A stretch of 64,000 nt of DNA from Chamaelirium japonicum. Lineage: Eukaryota > Streptophyta > Magnoliopsida > Liliales > Melanthiaceae. Under the pieces are notes generated by a model. That model saw only the letters and a list, made by a program, of their open reading frames with translations. It was not told where the DNA came from and ran no database searches. Positions 25,380 through 40,138 of this stretch are shown here, in pieces; positions within the stretch are counted from its first letter, which is position 1; each line of letters begins with the position of its first letter. The position numbers and the translations under genes were made by a program. Location of the stretch: NCBI GenBank assembly GCA_947650365.1, contig CANTAL010000027.1, forward strand, positions 558,001 to 622,000. The letters are read 5' to 3'.

Positions 25380-28300
25380 AATTCCATCGCATGAATGTAT
25401 CCATTCTAATTCATTCGTACGATCCATTCAAATTCATTCGCACAATCTATTCTAATTCATGCGTAAGATCCATTCTAATTCATTCGTATGATCCACCCTA
25501 ATTCTTTCGTATGATCCATTCTAATTCATTTGTACGATCCATTCTAATTCATTCAGACGATCCATTCTAATTCATTCGTACGATCCATTCTAATTCATTC
25601 GCACAATCTATTCTAATTCATTCGTACGATCCATTCTAGTTCATTAGCACGATCCATTCTAATTCATTTGTACGATCCATTCTTACTCATTCGTACGATC
25701 CATTCTAATTCTAATTCATTCGTACGATCCATTCTAATTCATTAGCATGATCCATTCTAATTCATTCGCACAATCTATTCTAATTCATTCGCATGATCCA
25801 TTCTAATTCATTCGCACGATCCATTCTAATTCATTCATACAATCTATTCGAATTCTTTCGCACGACTGTATCCATTCTAATTCATTCGTACGATCCACCA
25901 TAATTCCTTCGTATGATCCATTCTAATTCATTCGCACGAATGTATCCATTCCAATTCATTCGTACGATCCATTTAAATTCATTCATACGATCCATTCTAA
26001 TTCATTCATACGATCCATTCTAATTCATTCGCACGAATGTAACCATTCTAACTCATTCGTACGATCCATTCTAATTCATTCGCACAATCTATTCTTATTC
26101 ATTCGTACGATCCATTCTAATTCATTCGCATGATGCATTCTAATTCATTTGCACGATCCATTCTAATTCATTCATACAATCCATTCTAATTCTTTTGCAC
26201 GAATGTATCCATTCTAAGTCATTCGTATGATCCATTCTAATTCCTTCGTACGATCCATTCTAATTCCTTCGTACGATCCTTTCTAATTCCTTCGTACGAT
26301 CCATTCTATTTCATTCGTATAATCCATTCTAATTCCTTCGTACGATCCCTTCTAATTCATTCCCTTGAATGTATCCATTCTAATTCATACGTATGATCTA
26401 TTCTAATTCATTCATACGATCCAATCTTATTCTTTCATACGATCCATTCTAATTCATTCGTACGATCCATTCTAATTCATTCGCACAATCTAGTCTAATT
26501 CATTCGTATGATCCATTCCAATTCATTAGCACGATCTATTCTAATTCATTCGTACGATTCATTCTATTTCATTCGTACGATCCATTCTTACTCATTCGTA
26601 CGATCCATTCTAATTCTTTCGCACGAATATATCCATTCTAATTCATTCGTACGATCCATTCTAATTTGTTCGCACGATCCATTCCAATTCATTTATACGA
26701 ACCATTCTAATTCATTCGTACGATCCATTCTAATTCATTCACATGATCCATTCTAATTCATTCATACAATCCATTTTAATTCTTTCGCACGAATGTATCC
26801 ATTCTAATTCATTCGTACGATCCACCCTAATTCCTTCGTATGATCCATTCTAATTCATTCGTACGATCCATTCTAATTCCTTCGCACGATCCATTCTATT
26901 TCATTCATACGATACATTATAATTCATTCGTACAATCCATTCTAATTCGTTCGCACAATCTATTCTAATTCATTCATACGATCCATTCTAATTCATTAGC
27001 ACGATCCATTCTAATTCATTCGTACGATCCATTCTATTTCATTCGTACGATCCATTCTTACTCATTCGTACGATCCATTCTAATTCATTCGCACGAATGT
27101 ATCCATTCTAATTCATTCGTACGATCCATTCTAATTCATTCGGACGATCCATTCTAATTCACTCATACGATCCATTCTAATTCATTCGTACGATCTATTC
27201 TAATTCATTCGCACGATCCATTCTAATTTATTCATACGATCTATTCTAATTTATTCATACAATACATTCTAATTCTTTCGCACGAATATATCCATTCTAA
27301 TTCATTCATACGATCCACCCAAATTCCTTCGTATGATCCATTCTAATTCATTCGCACGAATGTATCCATTCTAATTCATTCATACGGTCCATTCGAATTC
27401 ATTCATATGATCCATTCTCATTCAATCATATGATCCATTCTAATTCATTCGTATGAATGTATCCATTCTAATTCATTTGTACGATCCATTCTAATTCGTT
27501 CGCACAATCTATTCTAATTCATTCGTACGATCCATTCTAATTCATTCGCACGATCTATTCTAATTCATTTGCACGATCCATTCTAATTCCTTCATACGAT
27601 CCATTCTATTTCATTCGTATGATCCATTCTAATTCCTTCGTAAGATCCATTCTAATTCATTCCCGTGAATGTATCCATTTTAATTCATACATACGATCCA
27701 TTCTAATTCATTCATATGATCAAATCTAATTCATTCATAAGATCTATTCTAATTCAATCGCACGAATGTATCCATTCTAATTCATTCGTATGATCCATTC
27801 TAATTCATTCGCACAATCTATTCTAATTCATTCGTACGATCCATTCTAATTCATTAGCACGATCAACTCTAATTCATTCGTACGATCTATTCTATTTCAT
27901 TCGTACGATCCATTCTTACTCATTCGTACGATCTATTCTAATTCATTCGCACAAATGAATCCATTCTAATTCATTCATACGATCCATTCTAATTCATTCG
28001 CATGATCCAATCTAATTCATTCATACGATCCATTCTAATTCATTCGTACGATGCATTCTAATTCATTCGCATGATCCATTGTAATTCATTCATACGATCC
28101 ATTCTAATTCATTCATACAATCCATTCTAATTCTTTCGCACGAATGTATCCATTCTAATTCATTCGTACGATCCATTCGAATTCATTCATACGATCCATT
28201 CAAATTCATTCATACGATCAATTATAATTCATTCGCACGAATGTATCCATTCTAATTCATTCGTACGATCCATTCTAATTCATTCGCACGATACAATCTA

Positions 28301-29650
28301 ATTAATTCGCACGATCCATTCTAATTCATTCGTACGATCCATTCTATTTCATTTGTACGATCCATTCTTACTTATTCGTACGATCCATTCTAATTCATTC
28401 GCACGAATGTATCCATTCTAATTCATTCATACGATCCATTCTAATTCATTCGCACGATCCATTCTAATTCATTCATACGATCCATTCTAATTCATTCGTA
28501 CAATCCATTCTAATTCTTTCGCACGAATGTATCCATTCTAATTCATTCGTATGATCCACCCTAATTCCTTCGTATGATCCATTCTAATTCATTCGCATGA
28601 ATGTATCCATTCCAATTCATTCGTATGATCCATTTGAATTCATTCATACGATCCATTCTAATTCATTCATACGATCCATTCTAATTCATTCGCACGAATG
28701 TATCCATTCTAATTCATTCGTACGATCGATTCTAATTCATTCGCACAATCGATTCTAATTCATTCGTACGATCCATTCTAATTCATTCGCATGATCCATT
28801 CTTATTCATTTGTACGATCCATTCTAATTCATTCATACAATCCATTCTAATTCATTCGTACGATCCATTCAAATTGCTTCGTACAATCCATTCTAATTCC
28901 TTCGTACGATCCATTCTAATTTCTTCGTATGATCCATTCTAATTCATTCCCATGAATGTATCCATTCTAATTCATACGTACGATCCAATCTAATTCATTC
29001 ATACGATCCAATCTAATTCATTCATATGATCTATTCTAATTCATTCGCACGAATGTATCCATTCTAATTCATTCGTACGATCCATTCTAATTCATTTGCA
29101 CAATCTATTCTAATACATTCGTACGATCCATTCTAATTCATTAGCATGATCCATTCTAATTCATTCGTACGATCCATTCTATTTCATTCGTACGATCCAT
29201 TCTTACTCATTCGTACGATCCCTTCTAATTCATTCGTATGATCCATTCTAATTCATCCGCTCGATCCATTCTAATTCATTCATACGATCCATTCTAATTC
29301 ATTCGTACGATCCATTCTAATTTATTCGCACGATCCATTCTAATTCATTCATGCGATCCATTCGAATTCATTCATACGATCCACTCTAATTCATTCGCAT
29401 GAATGTATCCATTCTAATTCATTCGTACGATCCATTCTAATTCATTCGCACGATCCAATCTAATTCATTCGCACGATCCATTCTAATTCATTCGTACGAT
29501 CTATTCTATTTCATTCGTACAATCCATTCTTACTCATTCGTACGATCCATTCTAATTCATTCGCATGAATATATCCATTCTAATTCATTCGTACGATCCA
29601 TTCTAATACATTTGTACGATCCATTCTAATTCCTTCGTACGATCTATTCT

Positions 29651-29680
29651 ATGAATGAATTAGAATTAGAATGAATACAT
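29651..29680 (-). repeat. Reverse micro-island (copy 2)
   Basis: Same patch as 22,954-22,983, with the same flanking GATCTATTCT and ACATTCTATTTC. Confidence 0.87.
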
Positions 29681-30864
29681 TCTATTTCATTCGTACGATC
29701 CATTCTAATTCATTCGCACGAATGTATTCATTCTAATTCATTCGTACGATCCATTCGAATTTATTCATACGATCCATTCTAATTCATTCATATGATCCAT
29801 TCTAATTCATTCATACGATCCATTCTAATTCATTCGCACGAATGTATTCATTCGCACAATCTATACTAATTCATTCGTACGATCCATTCTAATTCATTAG
29901 CACAATCCATTCTAATTCATTTGTATGATCCATTCTATTTTATTCGTACGATCCATTCTTATTCATTCGTACTATCCATTTTAATTCATTCGCACGAATG
30001 TATCCATTCTAATTCATTCGTACGATCCATTCTAATTCATTCGCACGATCCATTCAAATTCATTCATACGATCCATTCTAATTCATTCATACGATCCATT
30101 CTAAGTCATTCAAACAATCTATTCTAATTCATTCGTACAATCCATTCTAATTCATTAGCATGATCCATTCTAATTCATTCGTACGATCCATTCTATTTCA
30201 TTCGTACGATCCATTCGTACTCATTCGTACCATCGATTCTAATTCCTTCGCACGAATGTATCCATTCTAATTCATTCGTACGATCCATTCTAATCCATTT
30301 GCACGATCCATTCTAATTCATTCATACGATTCATTCTAATTCATTCGCACGATCCATTCTAATTCATTCATACAATCCATTCTAATTCATTCATACAATC
30401 CATTCTAATTCTTTCACACGAATGTATCCATTCTAATTCATTCGTACGATCCACCCTAATTCCTTCGTATGATCCATTCTAATTCATTCGCACGAATGTG
30501 TCCATTCTAATTCATTCGTACGATCCATTCGAATTCATTCAAACGATCTATTCTAATTCATTCTTATGATCTATTCTAATTCATTCGCACGAATGTATCC
30601 AATCTAATTCATTCGTACGATCCATTCTAATTCATTCGCACAATCTATTCTAATTCATACGTACGATCCATTCTAATTCATTCATACGATCCAATCTAAT
30701 TCATTTATATGATCCATTCTAATTCATTCGCAAGAATGTATCCATTCTATTTCATTTGCACGATCCATTCTAATTCATTCGTACGATCCATTCTAATTCA
30801 TTCGCACGATCCATTCTAATTCATTCATACGATCCATTTTAATTCATTCGTACGATCCATTCGT

Positions 30865-30963
30865 ATGAATGAATTAGAATGGATCGTACGTATGAATTAG
30901 ACTGGATACAATCATGGGAATGAACTAGAATGGATCGTACGAATGAATTAGAATGGATACATA
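30865..30963 (-). repeat. Reverse patch of about 100 bp (copy 2)
   Basis: Same patch as 24,168-24,266, including the GACTGGATACAATCATGGG tract and the nearby CCATGGGAATGAATCC irregularity (about 31,022). Confidence 0.87.
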
Positions 30964-31356
30964 CGTACGATCTATTCTAATTCATTCATACGATCCATTC
31001 TAATTCATTCGCACGAATATATCCATGGGAATGAATCCATTCTAATTCATTCGCACGATCTATTCTAATTTATTCGTACGATCCATTCTAATTCATTCGC
31101 ACGATCCATTCTAATTCATTTGCACGATCCATTCTAATTCATTCATATGATCCATTCTAATTCATTCGCACGAATGTATCCATTCTAATTCATTCGTACG
31201 ATCCATTCTAATTAATTCGCACAATCTATTCTAATTCATTCGTACGATCCATTCTAATTCATTAGCACGATCCATTCTAATTCATTCATACAATCCATTC
31301 TAATTCATTCGTATGATCCATTCTGTTTCATTCATACAATCCATTCTAATACATTC

Positions 31357-32068
31357 TAGATTGTGCGAATGAATTAGAATGGATACATTCGTGCGAAAGA
31401 ATTAGAATGGATTGTATGAATTAATTACAAAGGATCTTGCAAATGAATTAGAATGGATCGTCCGAATGAATTAGAATGGATCGTACGAATGAATTAGAAT
31501 AGATTGTGCGAATGAATTAGAATGGATCGTACGAATGAATTAGAATGGATACATTCGTGCGAATGAATTAGAATGTATCATATGAATGAATTAGAATGGA
31601 TCGTATGAATGAATTCGAATGGATCGTACGAATGAATTAGAATGGATACATTCGTGCGAATGAATTAGAATGGATCATACGAAGGAATTAGGGTGGATCG
31701 TACGAATGAATTAGAATGGATACATTCGTGCGAAAGAATTAGAATGGATTGTATGAATGAATTTGAATGGATCGTATGAATGAAATAGAATGCATCGTGC
31801 GAATGAATTAGAATGGATCATACGAATGAATTAGAATAGATCGTATGAATGAATTAGAATGGATCGTGCGAATGAATTAGAATGGATCGTACGAATGAAT
31901 TAGAATGGATACATTCGTGCAAATAATTTAGAATATATCGTACGAATGAGTAAGAATGGATCGTACGAATGAAATAGAATAGATCGTACGAATGAATTAG
32001 AATGGATTGTGCTAATGAATTTGAATGAATTATAATAGATTGTGCGAATGAATTAGAATAAGAATGGA
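31357..32068 (-). repeat. Reverse satellite block R10 (copy 2)
   Basis: Copy of R9 at offset 6,697. It is the last reverse block: everything to its right in this window is forward. Confidence 0.92.
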
Positions 32069-32076
32069 TCCATTCT
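32061..32076. repeat. 16-bp palindrome at the last R-to-F switch
   Basis: Same dyad as at 25,364-25,379, centred between 32,068 and 32,069. Confidence 0.92.
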
Positions 32077-35000
32077 AATTCCTTCGCACGAATGTATCCA
32101 TTCTAATTCATTCGTACGATCCATTCAAATTCATTCGCACAATCTATTCTAATTCATGCGTAAGATCCATTCTAATTCATTCGTATGATCCACCCTAATT
32201 CTTTCGTATGATCCATTCTAATTCATTTGTACGATCCATTCTAATTCATTCAGACGATCCATTCTAATTCATTCGTACGATCCATTCTAATTCATTCGCA
32301 CAATCTATTCTAATTCATTCGTACGATCCATTCTAGTTCATTAGCACGATCCATTCTAATTCATTTGTACGATCCATTCTTACTCATTCGTACGATCCAT
32401 TCTAATTCTAATTCATTCGTACGATCCATTCTAATTCATTAGCACGATCCATTCTAATTCATTCGCACAATCTATTCTAATTCATTCATACGATTCATTC
32501 TAATTCATTCGCATGATCCATTCTAATTCATTCGCACGATCCATTCTAATTCATTCATACAATCTATTCAAATTCTTTCGCACGACTGTATCCATTCTAA
32601 TTCATTCGTACGATCCACCCTAATTCCTTCGTATGATCCATTCTAATTCATTCGCACGAATGTATCCATTCCAATTCATTCGTACGATCCATTCAAATTC
32701 ATTCATACGATCCATTTTAATTCATTCATACGATCCATTCTAATTCATTCGCACAAATGTAACCATTCTAACTCATTCGTACGATCCATTCTAATTCATT
32801 CGCACAATCTATTCTTATTCATTCGTACGATCCATTCTAATTCATTCGCATGATGCATTCTAATTCATTTGCACGATCCATTCTAATTCATTCAAACAAT
32901 CCATTCTAATTCTTTTGCACGAATGTATCCATTCTAAGTCATTCGTATGATCCATTCTAATTCCTTCGTACGATCCATTCTAATTCCTTCGTACAATCCT
33001 TTCTAATTCCTTCGTACGATCCATTCTATTTCATTCGTATAATCCATTCTAATTCCTTCGTACGATCCCTTCTAATTCATTCCCTTGAATGTATCCATTC
33101 TAATTCATACGTATGATCTATTCTAATTCATTCATACGATCCAATCTAATTCTTTCATATGATCCATTCTAATTCATTCGTACGATCCATTCTAATTCAT
33201 TCGCACAATCTAGTCTAATTCATTCGTACGATCCATTCCAATTCATTAGCACGATCTATTCTAATTCATTCGTACGATTCATTCTATTTCATTCGTACGA
33301 TCCATTCTTACTCATTCGTACGATCCATTCTAATTCATTCGCACGAATATATCCATTCTAATTCATTCGTACGATCCATTCTAATTTGTTCGCACGATCC
33401 ATTCCAATTCATTTATACGAACCATTCTAATTCATTCGTACGATCCATTCTAATTCATTCACACGATCCATTCTAATTCATTCATACAATCCATTTTAAT
33501 TCTTTCGCACGAATGTATCCATTCTAATTCATTCGTACGATCCACCCTAATTCCTTCGTATGATCCATTCTAATTCATTCGTACGATCCATTCTAATTCC
33601 TTCGCACGATCCATTCTATTTCATTCATACGATACATTATAATTCATTCGTACAATCCATTCTAATTCGTTCGCACAATCTATTCTAATTCATTCATACG
33701 ATCCATTCTAATTCATTAGCACGATCCATTCTAATTCATTCGTACGATCCATTCTATTTCATTCGTACGATCCATTCTTACTCATTCGTACGATCCATTC
33801 TAATTCATTCGCACGAATGTATCCATTCTAATTCATTCGTACGATCCATTCTAATTCATTCGGACGATCCATTCTAATTCACTCATACGATCCATTCTAA
33901 TTCATTCGTACGATCCATTCTAATTCATTCGCACGATCCATTCTAATTTATTCATACGATTTATTCTAATTTATTCATACAATACATTCTAATTCTTTCG
34001 CACGAATATATCCATTCTAATTCATTCATACGATCCACCCTAATTCCTTCGTATGATCCATTCTAATTCATTCGCACGAATGTATCCATTCTAATTCATT
34101 CATACGGTCCATTCGAATTCATTCATATGATCCATTCTAATTCAATCATATGATCCATTCTAATTCATTCGTATGAATGTATCCATTCTAATTCATTTGT
34201 ACGATCCATTCTAATTCGTTCGCACAATCTATTCTAATTCATTCGTACGATCCATTCTAATTCATTCGCACGATCTATTCTAATTCATTTGCACGATCCG
34301 TTCTAATTCCTTCATACGATCCATTCTATTTCATTCGTATGATCCATTCTAATTCCTTCGTACGATCCATTCTAATTCATTCCCGTGAATGTATCCATTT
34401 TAATTCATACATACGATCCATTCTAATTCATTCATACGATCAAATCTAATTCATTCATAAGATCCATTCTAATTCAATCGCACGAATGTATCCATTCTAA
34501 TTCATTCGTATGATCCATTCTAATTCATTCGCACAATCTATTCTAATTCATTCGTACGATCCATTCTAATTCATTAGCACGATCAACTCTAATTCATTCG
34601 TACGATCTATTCTATTTCATTCGTACGATCCATTCTTACTCATTCGTACGATCTATTCTAATTCATTCGCACAAATGAATCCATTCTAATTCATTCATAC
34701 AATCCATTCTAATTCATTCGCACGATCCAATCTAATTCATTCATACGATCCATTCTAATTCATTCGTACGATGCATTCTAATTCATTCGCACGATCCATT
34801 GTAATTCATTCATACGATCCATTCTAATTCATTCATACAATCCATTCTAATTCTTTCGCACGAATGTATCCATTCTAATTCATTCGTACGATCCATTCGA
34901 ATTCATTCATACGATCCATTCAAATTCATTCATACGATCAATTATAATTCATTCGCACGAATGTATCCATTCTAATTCATTCGTACGATCCATTCTAATT

Positions 35001-35479
35001 CATTCGCACGATCCAATCTAATTAATTCGCACGATCCATTCTAATTCATTCGTACGATCCATTCTATTTCATTTGTACGATCCATTCTTACTCATTCGTA
35101 CGATCCATTCTAATTCATTCGCACGAATGTATCCATTCTAATTCATTTATACGATCCATTCTAATTCATTCGCACGATCCATTCTAATTCATTCATACGA
35201 TCCATTCTAATTCATTCGTACAATCCATTCTAATTCTTTCGCACGAATGTATACATTCTAATTCATTCGTATGATCCACCCTAATTCCTTCGTATGATCC
35301 ATTCTAATTCATTCGCATGAATGTATCCATTCTAATTCATTCGTACGATCCATCTGAATTCATTCATACGATCCATTCTAATTCATTCATACGATCCATT
35401 CTAATTCATTCGCACGAATGTATCCATTCTAATTCATTCGTACGATCGATTCTAATTCATTCGCACAATCGATTCTAAT

Positions 35480-36260
35480 TCATTCGTACGATCCATTCTA
35501 ATTCATTCATACAATCCATTCTAATTCATTCGTACGATCCATTCAAATTGCTTCGTACGATCCATTCTAATTTCTTCGTATGATCCATTCTAATTCATTC
35601 CCATGAATGTATCCATTCTAATTCATACGTACGATCCAATCTAATTCATTCATACGATCCAATCTAATTCATTCATATGATCTATTCAAATTCATTCGCA
35701 CGAATGTATCCATTCTAATTCATTCGTACGATCCATTCTAATTCATTCGCACAATCTATTCTAATACATTCGTACGATCCATTCTAATTCATTAGCATGA
35801 TCCATTCTAATTCATTCGTACGATCCATTCTATTTCATTCGTACGATCCATTCTTACTCATTCGTACGATCCCTTCTAATTCATTCGTATGATCCATTCT
35901 AATTCATTTGTACGATCCATTCTAATTCATTCATACAATCCATTCTAATTCTTTTGCACGAATGTATCCATTCTAATTCATTCGTACGACCCATTCTAAT
36001 TCCTTCGTACGATCCATTCTAATTTCTTCGTACGATCCATTCTAATTCATTCCCATGAATGTATCCATTCTAATTCATACGTACGATCCATTCTAATTCA
36101 TTCATACGATCCAATCTAATTCATTCATATGATCTATTCTAATTCATTCGCACGAATGTATCCATTCTAATTCATTCGTACGATCCATTCTAATTCATTC
36201 GCACAATCTATTCTAATACATTCGTACGATCCATTTTAATTCATTAGCACGATCCATTCT
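35480..36260 (+). repeat. Local tandem duplication of about 450 bp
   Basis: The run TTTCTTCGTA, CCCATGAATGT, CATACGTACG, CATATGATCTATTC, a 28-bp unit, CACAATCTATTCTAATACATTCG occurs at 35,565-35,780 and again at 36,020-36,225. The anchors are 452 bp apart (35,600 and 36,052). The shared rare ATACATTCG makes this a local copy. It lies across the right edge of the 6.7-kb duplication. Confidence 0.83.
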
Positions 36261-39200
36261 AATTCATTCGTACGATCCATTCTATTTCATTCATATGATC
36301 CATTCTAATTCATTCGCACGAATGTATCCATTCTAATTCATTCTAATTCCTTCGTATTATCCATTAGTACGATACATTCTAATTCCTTCGCACGATTGTA
36401 TCCATTCTAATTCATTCGTACGATCCATTCTAATTCATTCGCACAATCTATTCTAATTCATTCATATGATCCATTCTAATTCATTAGCACGATCCATTCT
36501 AATTCATTCGTACGATCCATTCTATTTCATTCATACGATCCATTCTTACTCATTCGTACCATCCATTCTAATTCATTCGCACGAATGTATCCATTCTAAT
36601 TCATTCGTACGATCCATTCTAATTCATTCACACGATCCATTCCAATTCATTCGTACGATCCATTCTAATTCATTCGCACGATCCATTCTAATTCATTCAT
36701 ATGATCCATTCTAGTTCATTCATACGATCCATTCTAATTTATTCGTACGAATGTATCCATTATAATTTATTCGTACAATCCATTCTAATTCATTCGCACA
36801 ATCTATTCTAATTCATTCGTACGATCCATTCTAATTCAATAGCACGATCCATTCTAATTCATTCGTACGATCCATTCTATTTCATGGGTACGATCCATTC
36901 TTACTCATTCGTACGATCCATTCTAATTCATTCACACGAATGTATCCATATTAATTCATTCATACGATCCATTCTAATTCATTTGCACGATCCATTCTAA
37001 TTCATTCATACGATCCATTCCAATTCATTCGTATGATCCATTCTAATCCATTCGTACGATCCATTTTTACTCATTCGTACGAACCTTTCTAATTCATTCG
37101 CACGAATGTATCTATTCTAATTCATTCGTACGATCCATTCTAATTCATTCGCACGATCCATTCTAATTCATTCGTACGATCCATTCTAATTCATTCGTAC
37201 GATCCATTCTAATTCATTCGCACGATCCATTCTATATCATTCATATGATCCATTCTAATTCATTCATACAATCCATTCTAATTCTTTCACACGAATGTAT
37301 CCATTCTAATTCATTCGTACGATCCACCCTAATTCCTTCGTATGATCCATTCTAATTCATTCGCACGAATGTATCTATTCTAATTCATTCGTATGATCCA
37401 TTCTAATTCATTCGTATGATCCATTCTAATTCATTCGCACAATCGATTCTAATTCATTCGTACGAACCATTCTAATTTATTCGCACGATCCATTCTAATT
37501 CATTTGTACTATCTATTCTAATTCATTCATATAATCCTTTCTAATTCTTTTGCACGAATGTATCCATTCTAATTCATTCGTACGATCCATTCTAATTCCT
37601 TCGTACGATCCATTCTTATTCCTTCGCACGATCCATTCTAATTTCTTCGTATGAACTATTCTAATTCATTCCCATGAATTTATCCATTCTAATTCATACG
37701 TTCGATTCATTCTAATTCATTCATACGATCCAATCTAATTCATTCATACGGTCTATTCTAATTCATTCGCACGAATGTATCCATTCTAAATCATTCGTAC
37801 GATCCATTTTAATTCATTCGCACAATCTATTCTAATTCATTCGTACGGTCGATTCTAATTCATTAGCACGATCCATTCTAATTCATTCGTACGATCCATT
37901 CTATTTACTTCATACGTTCCATTCTTACTCATTCGTACGATCCATTCTAATTCATTCGCACGAATGTATCCATTCTAATTCATTCATACGATCCATTCTA
38001 ATTCATTCATACGATCCATTCTAATTCATTCGTTCCATCCATTCTAATTCATTCGCACGATCTATTCTAATTCATTCATACAATCCATTCTAATTCATGC
38101 AAACGATCCATTCTAATTCATTCGCACGAATGTATCCATTCTAATTCATTCGTACGATCCATTCTAATACATTCGCACAATCTATTCTAATTCATTCGTA
38201 CAATCCATTCTAATTCATTCGCACGATCCATTCTAATTCATTTGTACGATCCATTCTAATTCATTCATACAATCCATTCTAATTCTTTTGCACGAATGTA
38301 TCCATTCTAAATCATTCGTACGATCCATTCTAATTCTTTCGTACGATCCATTCTAATTCATTCCCATGAATGTATCCATTCTAATTTTTACGTACGATCC
38401 ATTCTAATTCATTCATACGATCCAATCTAATTCATTCATACGATCCATTCTAATTCATTCGCACGAATGTATCCATTCTAATTCATTCGTACGATCCATT
38501 CTAATTCATTTGCACTATCTTTTCTAATTTATTCGTACGATCCATTCTAATTCATTAGCACGATCCATTCTAATTCATTCGTACGATCCATTCTATTTCA
38601 TTCGTACGATCCATTCTTACTCATTCATACGATCCATTTTAATTCATTCACACGAATGTATCCATTCTAATTCATTCATACGATCCATTCAAATTCATTC
38701 GCACGATCCATTCTAATTCATTCATACGATCCATTCTAATTCATTCGTACGATCCATTCTAATTCATTCGCACAATCTATTCTAATTCATTCGTACGATC
38801 CATTCTAATTCGTTAGCACGATCCATTCTAATTCATTCGTACGATCAATTCTATTTCATTCATACGATCCATTCTTACTCATTCGTACCATCCATTCTAA
38901 TTCATTCGCATGAATATATCCATTCTAATTCATTTGTATGATCCATTCTAATTCATTTGCACGATTTATTCTAATTCATTCATACGATCCATTCTAATTC
39001 ATTCGTACGATCCATTCTAATTCATTTGCACGATCCATTCTAATTCATTCATATGATCCATTCTAATTCATTCGTACAATCCATTCTAGTTCTTTCGCAC
39101 GAATATATCCATTCTAATTCATTCGTACGATCCTCCCTAATTCCTTCGTATGATCCATTCTAATTCATTCGAACGAATGTATCCATCCTAATTCATTCGT

Positions 39201-40138
39201 ACGATCCATTCGAATTCATTCAAATGATCCATTCTAATTCATTCATACGATCCATTCTAATTCATTCGCACGAATGTATCCATTCTAATTCATTCGTACA
39301 ATCCATTCTAATTCATTCGCACAATCTATTCTAATTCATTCGTACGATCCATTCTAATTCGTTAGCACGATCCATTCTAATTCATTCGTACGATCCATTC
39401 TATTTCATTTGTACGATCCATTCTTACTCATTCGTACGATCCATTCTAATTCATTCGCACGAATATATCCATTCTAATTCATTCGTATGATCCATTCTAA
39501 TTCATTTGCACAATTTATTCTAATTCATTCATACGATCCATTCTAATTCATTCGTATGATCCATTCTAATTCATTTGCACGATCCATTCTAATTCATTAA
39601 TATGATCCATTCTAATTCATTCATACAATCCATTCTAATTCTTTCGCACGAATATATCCCTTCTAATTCATTCGTACGATCCACCCTAATTCCTTCGTAT
39701 GATCCATTCTAATTCATTCGAACGAATGTATCCATTCTAATTCATTCGTACGATCTATTCGAATTCATTCATATGATCTATTCTAATTCATTCATACGAT
39801 CCATTCTAATTCATTCGCACGAATGTATCCATTCTAATTCATTCATACGATCCATTCTAATTTATTCGCACAATCTATTCTAATTCATTCGTACGATCCA
39901 TTCTAATTCATTCGCACGATCCATTCTAATTCATTTGCACGATCCATTTCATACAATCCATTCTAATTCTTTTGCACAAATGTATCCATTCTAATTCATT
40001 CGTACGATCAATTCTAATTCATTCGTACGATCCCTTATAATTCCTTCGTACGATCCATTCTAATTCCTTCGTACGATCATTTCTATTTCATTCATATGAT
40101 CCATTCTAATTCCTTCGTACGATCCATTCTAATTCATT

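Larger units (their letters stand above)
22493..29217. repeat. 6.7-kb duplicated segment, copy 1
   Basis: First of two adjacent copies, bounded by the GATCCCTTC variant at 22,493, 29,218 and 35,868. The offset between copies is 6,697 bp from 22,561 to about 25,790. It becomes 6,720 (one 23-bp unit more in copy 2), then 6,674 and 6,651 (two units, then one, missing from copy 2 between about 28,790 and 28,915). Just inside the left edge, copy 1 has an extra 28-bp unit (about 22,512). Apart from these the copies differ only by scattered base changes. Both contain the same two reverse patches and the same reverse block of 0.7 kb. Confidence 0.93.
25372..31356 (+). repeat. Forward satellite block F9
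   Basis: About 6 kb of forward units, running from copy 1 into copy 2 of the 6.7-kb segment, with reverse patches at 29,651 and 30,865. Higher-order markers are abundant: ACCCTAATTCC near 26,825, 27,310 (as ACCCAAATTCC), 28,558 and 30,452; CCCATGAATG at 28,949. Open frames of 82 and 68 codons at 26,508-26,756 and 29,921-30,127 are translated satellite. Confidence 0.92.
29218..35867. repeat. 6.7-kb duplicated segment, copy 2
   Basis: Second tandem copy, joined directly to copy 1. It diverges from the copy 1 continuation after GTATGATCC and ATTCTAATTCAT at about 35,907, where ordinary forward array resumes. It includes the patches at 29,651-29,680 and 30,865-30,963 and the reverse block at 31,357-32,068. 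The high similarity between copies, against strong divergence from the rest, makes this one of the younger large events in the window. Confidence 0.93.

Noticed and set aside
22493..35867. Assembly artefact as the whole explanation for the 6.7-kb repeat
   Set aside because: The copies differ by scattered substitutions and by several unit-sized gaps, so they are not a simple double inclusion of one contig. Collapse or expansion elsewhere in the array cannot be excluded from sequence alone.
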